Of a stretch of 64,000 bases of DNA, positions 61,048-64,000 are shown one piece after another (position 1 is the stretch's first letter; every line of letters starts with the position of its first letter). The notes under the pieces were generated by a model that worked only from the letters and a program-made list of their open reading frames with translations, did not search any database and had not been told where the DNA came from. Origin of the DNA: Lasioglossum baleicum (taxonomy: Eukaryota; Arthropoda; Insecta; Hymenoptera; Halictidae); assembly GCF_051020765.1 (NCBI RefSeq), contig NW_027469104.1:682001-746000 (forward strand), given 5' to 3'. The position numbers and the translations under genes are program-made.

Positions 61048-62286
61048 TGAGTAATGTGTCATGCGTTATGCGTTATGGACTATGCTTTATGCGTTATGCG
61101 TTGTGGGTTATCCGTTATGCGTCATGCGTTATCCGTTATGCGTTATGCGTTATGCGTTATCCGTTATGCGTTATCCGTTATGCGTTACGCGTTCTGCGTT
61201 ATGCGTTATGCGTTATGCGTTATGCGTTAAGCGTTATACGTTATGCGATATGCGTTATTCGTTATGCGTTATGCGTTATGCGTTATGCGTTATGCGTTAT
61301 GCGTTATGCGTTATGCGTTATGCGTTATGCGTTATGCGTTATGCGTTATGCGTTATGCGTTATGCGTTATGCGTTATGCGTTATGCGTTATGCGTTATGC
61401 GTTATGCGTTATGCGTTATGCGTTATGTGTTATGCGTTATGCGTTATGCGTTATGCGTTATGCGTTATGCGTTATGCGTTATGCGTTATGCGTTATGCGT
61501 TATGTGTTATGCGTTGTGCATTACGGGTTATGCGATATGCGTTATGCGTTATGCGTTACGCGTTCTGCGTTATGCGTTATGCGATATGCGTTATTCGTTA
61601 TGCGTTATGCGTTATGCGTTATGCGTTATGCGTTATGCGTTATGCGTTATGCGTTATGCGTTATGCGTTATGCGTTATGCGTTATGCGTTATGCGTTATG
61701 CGTTATGCGTTATGCGTTATGCGTTATGCGTTATGCGTTATGCGTTATGCGTTATTCGTTATGCGTTATGCGTTATGCGTTATGCGTTATGCGTTATGCG
61801 TTATGCGTTATGCGTTATGCGTTATGCGTTATGCGTTATGCGTTATGCGTTATGCGTTATGCGTTATGCGTTATGCGTTATGCGTTATGCGTTATGCGTT
61901 ATGCGTTATGCGTTATGCGTTATGCGTTATGCGTTATGCGTTATGCGTTATGCGTTATGCGTTATGCGTTATGCGTTATGCGTTATGCGTTATGCGTTAT
62001 GCGTTATGCGTTATGCGTTATGCGTTATGCGTTATGCGTTATGCGTTATGCGTTATGCGTTATGCGTTAAGCGTTATACGTTATGCGATATGCGTTATTC
62101 GTTATGCGTTATGCGTTATGCGTTATGCGTTATGCGTTATGCGTTATGCGTTATGCGTTATGCGTTATGCGTTATGCGTTATGCGTTATGCGTTATGCGT
62201 TATGCGTTATGCGTTATGCGTTATGCGTTATGCGTTATGCGTAATGCGTTATGCATTATGCGTTATGCGTTATGCGTAATGCGTTA
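61048..62286 (+). repeat. HOR 51, 1,239 bp (177 units), copy of HOR 46
   Basis: Same modules as HOR 46 at 4,781 bp offset through F (61755). The last pure runs are then shorter, three units in all. C/A is near 61503. Confidence 0.87.
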
Positions 62287-64000
62287 TGAGTAATGTGTCA
62301 TGCGTTATGCGTTATGGACTATGCTTTATGCGTTATGCGTTGTGGGTTATCCGTTATGCGTCATGCGTTATCCGTTATGCGTTATGCGTTATGCGTTATC
62401 CGTTATGCGTTACGCGTTCTGCGTTATGCGTTATGCGTTATGCGTTATGCGTTAAGCGTTATACGTTATGCGATATGCGTTATTCGTTATGCGTTATGCG
62501 TTATGCGTTATGCGTTATGCGTTATGCGTTATGCGTTATGCGTTATGCGTTATGCGTTATGCGTTATGCGTTATGCGTTATGCGTTATGCGTTATGCGTT
62601 ATGCGTTATGCGTTATGCGTTATGCGTTATGCGTTATGCGTTATGTGTTATGCGTTATGCGTTATGCGTTATGCGTTATGCGTTATGCGTAATGCGTTAT
62701 GCGTTATGCGTTATGCGTTATGTGTTATGCGTTGTGCATTACGGGTTATGCGATATGCGTTATGCGTTATGCGTTACGCGTTCTGCGTTATGCGTTATGC
62801 GATATGCGTTATTCGTTATGCGTTATGCGTTATGCGTTATGCGTTATGCGTTATGCGTTATGCGTTATGCGTCATGCGTCATGCGTTATGCGTTATGCGT
62901 TATGCGTTATGCGTCATGCGTTATGCGTTATGCGTTATGCGTTATGCGTTATGCGTTATGCGTTATGCGTTACGCGTTACGCGTTATGCGTTATGCGTTA
63001 TGCGTTATGCGTTATGCGTTATGTGTTATGCGTTATGCGTTAAGCGTTATACGTTATGCGTTATGCGTTATGCGTTATGTGTTATGCGTTATGCGTTATG
63101 TGTTATGCGTTGTGCTTTACGGGTTATGCGATATGCGTTATGCGTTATGACTTTTTCATTGAACGTTATGCGTTATGCGATATGCGTTATGCGTTATGCG
63201 TTATGCGTTATGCGTTATGCGTTATGCGTTATGCGTTATGCGTTATGCGTTATGCGTTATGCGTTATGCGTTATGCGTTATGCGTTATGCGTTATGCGTT
63301 ATGCGTTATGCGTTATGCGTTATGCGTTATCCGTTATGCGTTATCCGTTATGCGTTACGCGTTATGCGTTATGCGTTATGCGTTATGCGTTAAGCGTTAT
63401 ACGTTATGCGATATGCGTTATTCGTTATGCGTTATGCGTTATGCGTTATGCGTTATGCGTTATGCGTTATGCGTTATGCGTCATGCGTCATGCGTTATGC
63501 GTTATGCGTTATGCGTTATGCGTCATGCGTTATGCGTTATGCGTTATGCGTTATGCGTTATGCGTTATGCGTTATGCGTTATGCGTTATGCGTTATGCGT
63601 TATGCGTTATGCGTTATGCGTTATGCGTTATGCGTTATGCGTTATGTGTTATGCGTTATGCGTTATGCGTTATGCGTTATGCGTTACGCGTTCTGCGTTA
63701 TGCGTTATGCGTTATGCGTTATGCGTTAAGCGTTATACGTTATGCGATATGCGTTATTCGTTATGCGTTATGCGTTATGCGTTGTGGGTTATCCGTTATG
63801 CGTCATGCGTTATCCGTTATGCGTTATGCGTTATGCGTTATGCGTTATCCGTTATGCGTTATCCGTTATGCGTTACGCGTTATGCGTTATGCGTTATGCG
63901 TTATGCGTTATGCGTTAAGCGTTATACGTTATGCGATATGCGTTATTCGTTATGCGTTATGCGTTATGCGTTATGCGTTATGCGTTATGCGTTATGCGTT
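62287..64000 (+). repeat. HOR 52, partial at right edge, relative of HOR 47
   Basis: Same order as HOR 47 (K at 62455, C3T at 62644, C/A near 62721, R, D, T6C, X/A module 62973-63182, P, M, K at 63393, D, T6C, C3T, R, K near 63728). It has a private T6A unit at 62686-62692. After the last K it departs: half-header near 63781, P, M and K near 63918 instead of tail and header. It continues past the window. Confidence 0.83.
62973..63182 (+). repeat. X/A module 7 (210 bp)
   Basis: Box at 63148-63168; the counterpart of module 6 in the 4.8-kb super-repeat. Confidence 0.88.

Larger units (their letters stand above)
1..64000 (+). repeat. 7-bp satellite array (unit TGCGTTA), whole window
   Basis: Seen: tandem TGCGTTA from first to last base, always in this orientation, with no interruption by other sequence. 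The unit is 43% GC with one CpG; the + strand is T- and G-rich (3 T, 2 G, 1 C, 1 A per unit). All headers and boxes located sit at coordinates divisible by 7, so no net 1-6 bp indel is present. Most units are canonical. Variants carry one to three substitutions and recur in fixed order, giving higher-order repeats. Inference: heterochromatic satellite DNA of a eukaryote. The species and chromosomal position cannot be read from it. No gene is supported: the + frames are open only because 21 nt of repeat encode seven sense codons, and the - strand has TAA every seven codons in all frames. Confidence 0.98.

Noticed and set aside
1..64000. Telomeric repeat
   Set aside because: The unit is a heptamer, as in the plant telomere, but has no G run and no match to TTTAGGG, TTAGGG or the other telomere motifs I know. 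The variant-rich HOR structure over 64 kb is also unlike a telomere tract.
1..64000. CRISPR array
   Set aside because: Modules recur, but there are no unique spacers of constant length; what lies between modules is the same heptamer in varying number.
1..64000. Nucleosome or helical phasing of HORs (21 units = 147 bp; 3 units = 2 turns)
   Set aside because: The arithmetic is neat, but HOR lengths are not multiples of 21 or 147 bp (for example 203, 224, 497, 665, 1204), so no such constraint is visible.
1..64000. Pure assembly or sequencing artefact
   Set aside because: The ordered variant modules, shared private substitutions and graded divergence between copies are what real satellite evolution gives. 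Exact unit counts in long pure runs may still be wrong.

Overview
The whole 64 kb is one uninterrupted simple satellite: head-to-tail copies of a 7-bp unit, TGCGTTA on the + strand (TAACGCA on the - strand), about 9,142 units, all in one orientation. I find no protein-coding gene, RNA gene, transposon, CRISPR array, origin or unique sequence. Every landmark I located keeps the same 7-bp register from base 1 to base 64000 (the A of each ATG lies at a coordinate divisible by 7). The array therefore differs internally only by base substitutions within units and by gain or loss of whole units. Such a block suggests eukaryotic constitutive heterochromatin (centromeric, pericentromeric or subtelomeric) from a long-read assembly. 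Nothing in it identifies the organism, and I do not recognise the heptamer as a named satellite.

Notation. Unit positions are T1 G2 C3 G4 T5 T6 A7, and variant units are written as substitutions (G2C = TCCGTTA). Recurring modules: H, the header (13 units: C3A+T6A; C3T+T6C; two canonical; C3G+G4A+T5C; G4T; canonical; A7G; C3G; G2C; T6C; canonical; G2C). h, a half-header starting at A7G-C3G. P, spaced G2C units. M, a T1C unit. R, a T1C+A7C unit. K, 35 bp (T1A; G2A; T5A; canonical; G2T). D, two adjacent T6C units. F, a lone G2T. C, 35 bp (C3T; A7G; G4A or G4T; T1C+C3G; T5A). X, the 21-bp diverged box (C3A+G4C+A7T; G2T+G4A+A7G; T1A). T, the tail (T6A; canonical; G4A; two canonical; T6A; canonical).

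Layout. 52 headers divide the window into higher-order repeats (HORs) of 203 to 4,235 bp. 1-8.7 kb: HORs that mostly end in an X box, three of them with doubled headers. 8.7-24.5 kb: X-free HORs rich in K, D, F and C/A modules, including a 4,375-bp-offset segmental duplication. 24.5-37 kb: X-terminated HORs with very long pure heptamer runs (up to 149 units). 37-39.8 kb: a headerless local amplification of a ~0.5-kb module. 40-53 kb: mixed HORs that also carry a second box form (X/A) inside a 210-bp module. 53-64 kb: X/G-free HORs arranged as a ~4.8-kb super-repeat.

There are no genes to work together. All + frames are open because three units (21 nt) encode a repeating MRYALCV in every frame, while the - strand has a TAA every 21 nt in every frame. 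The long + strand reading frames are by-products of the repeat.
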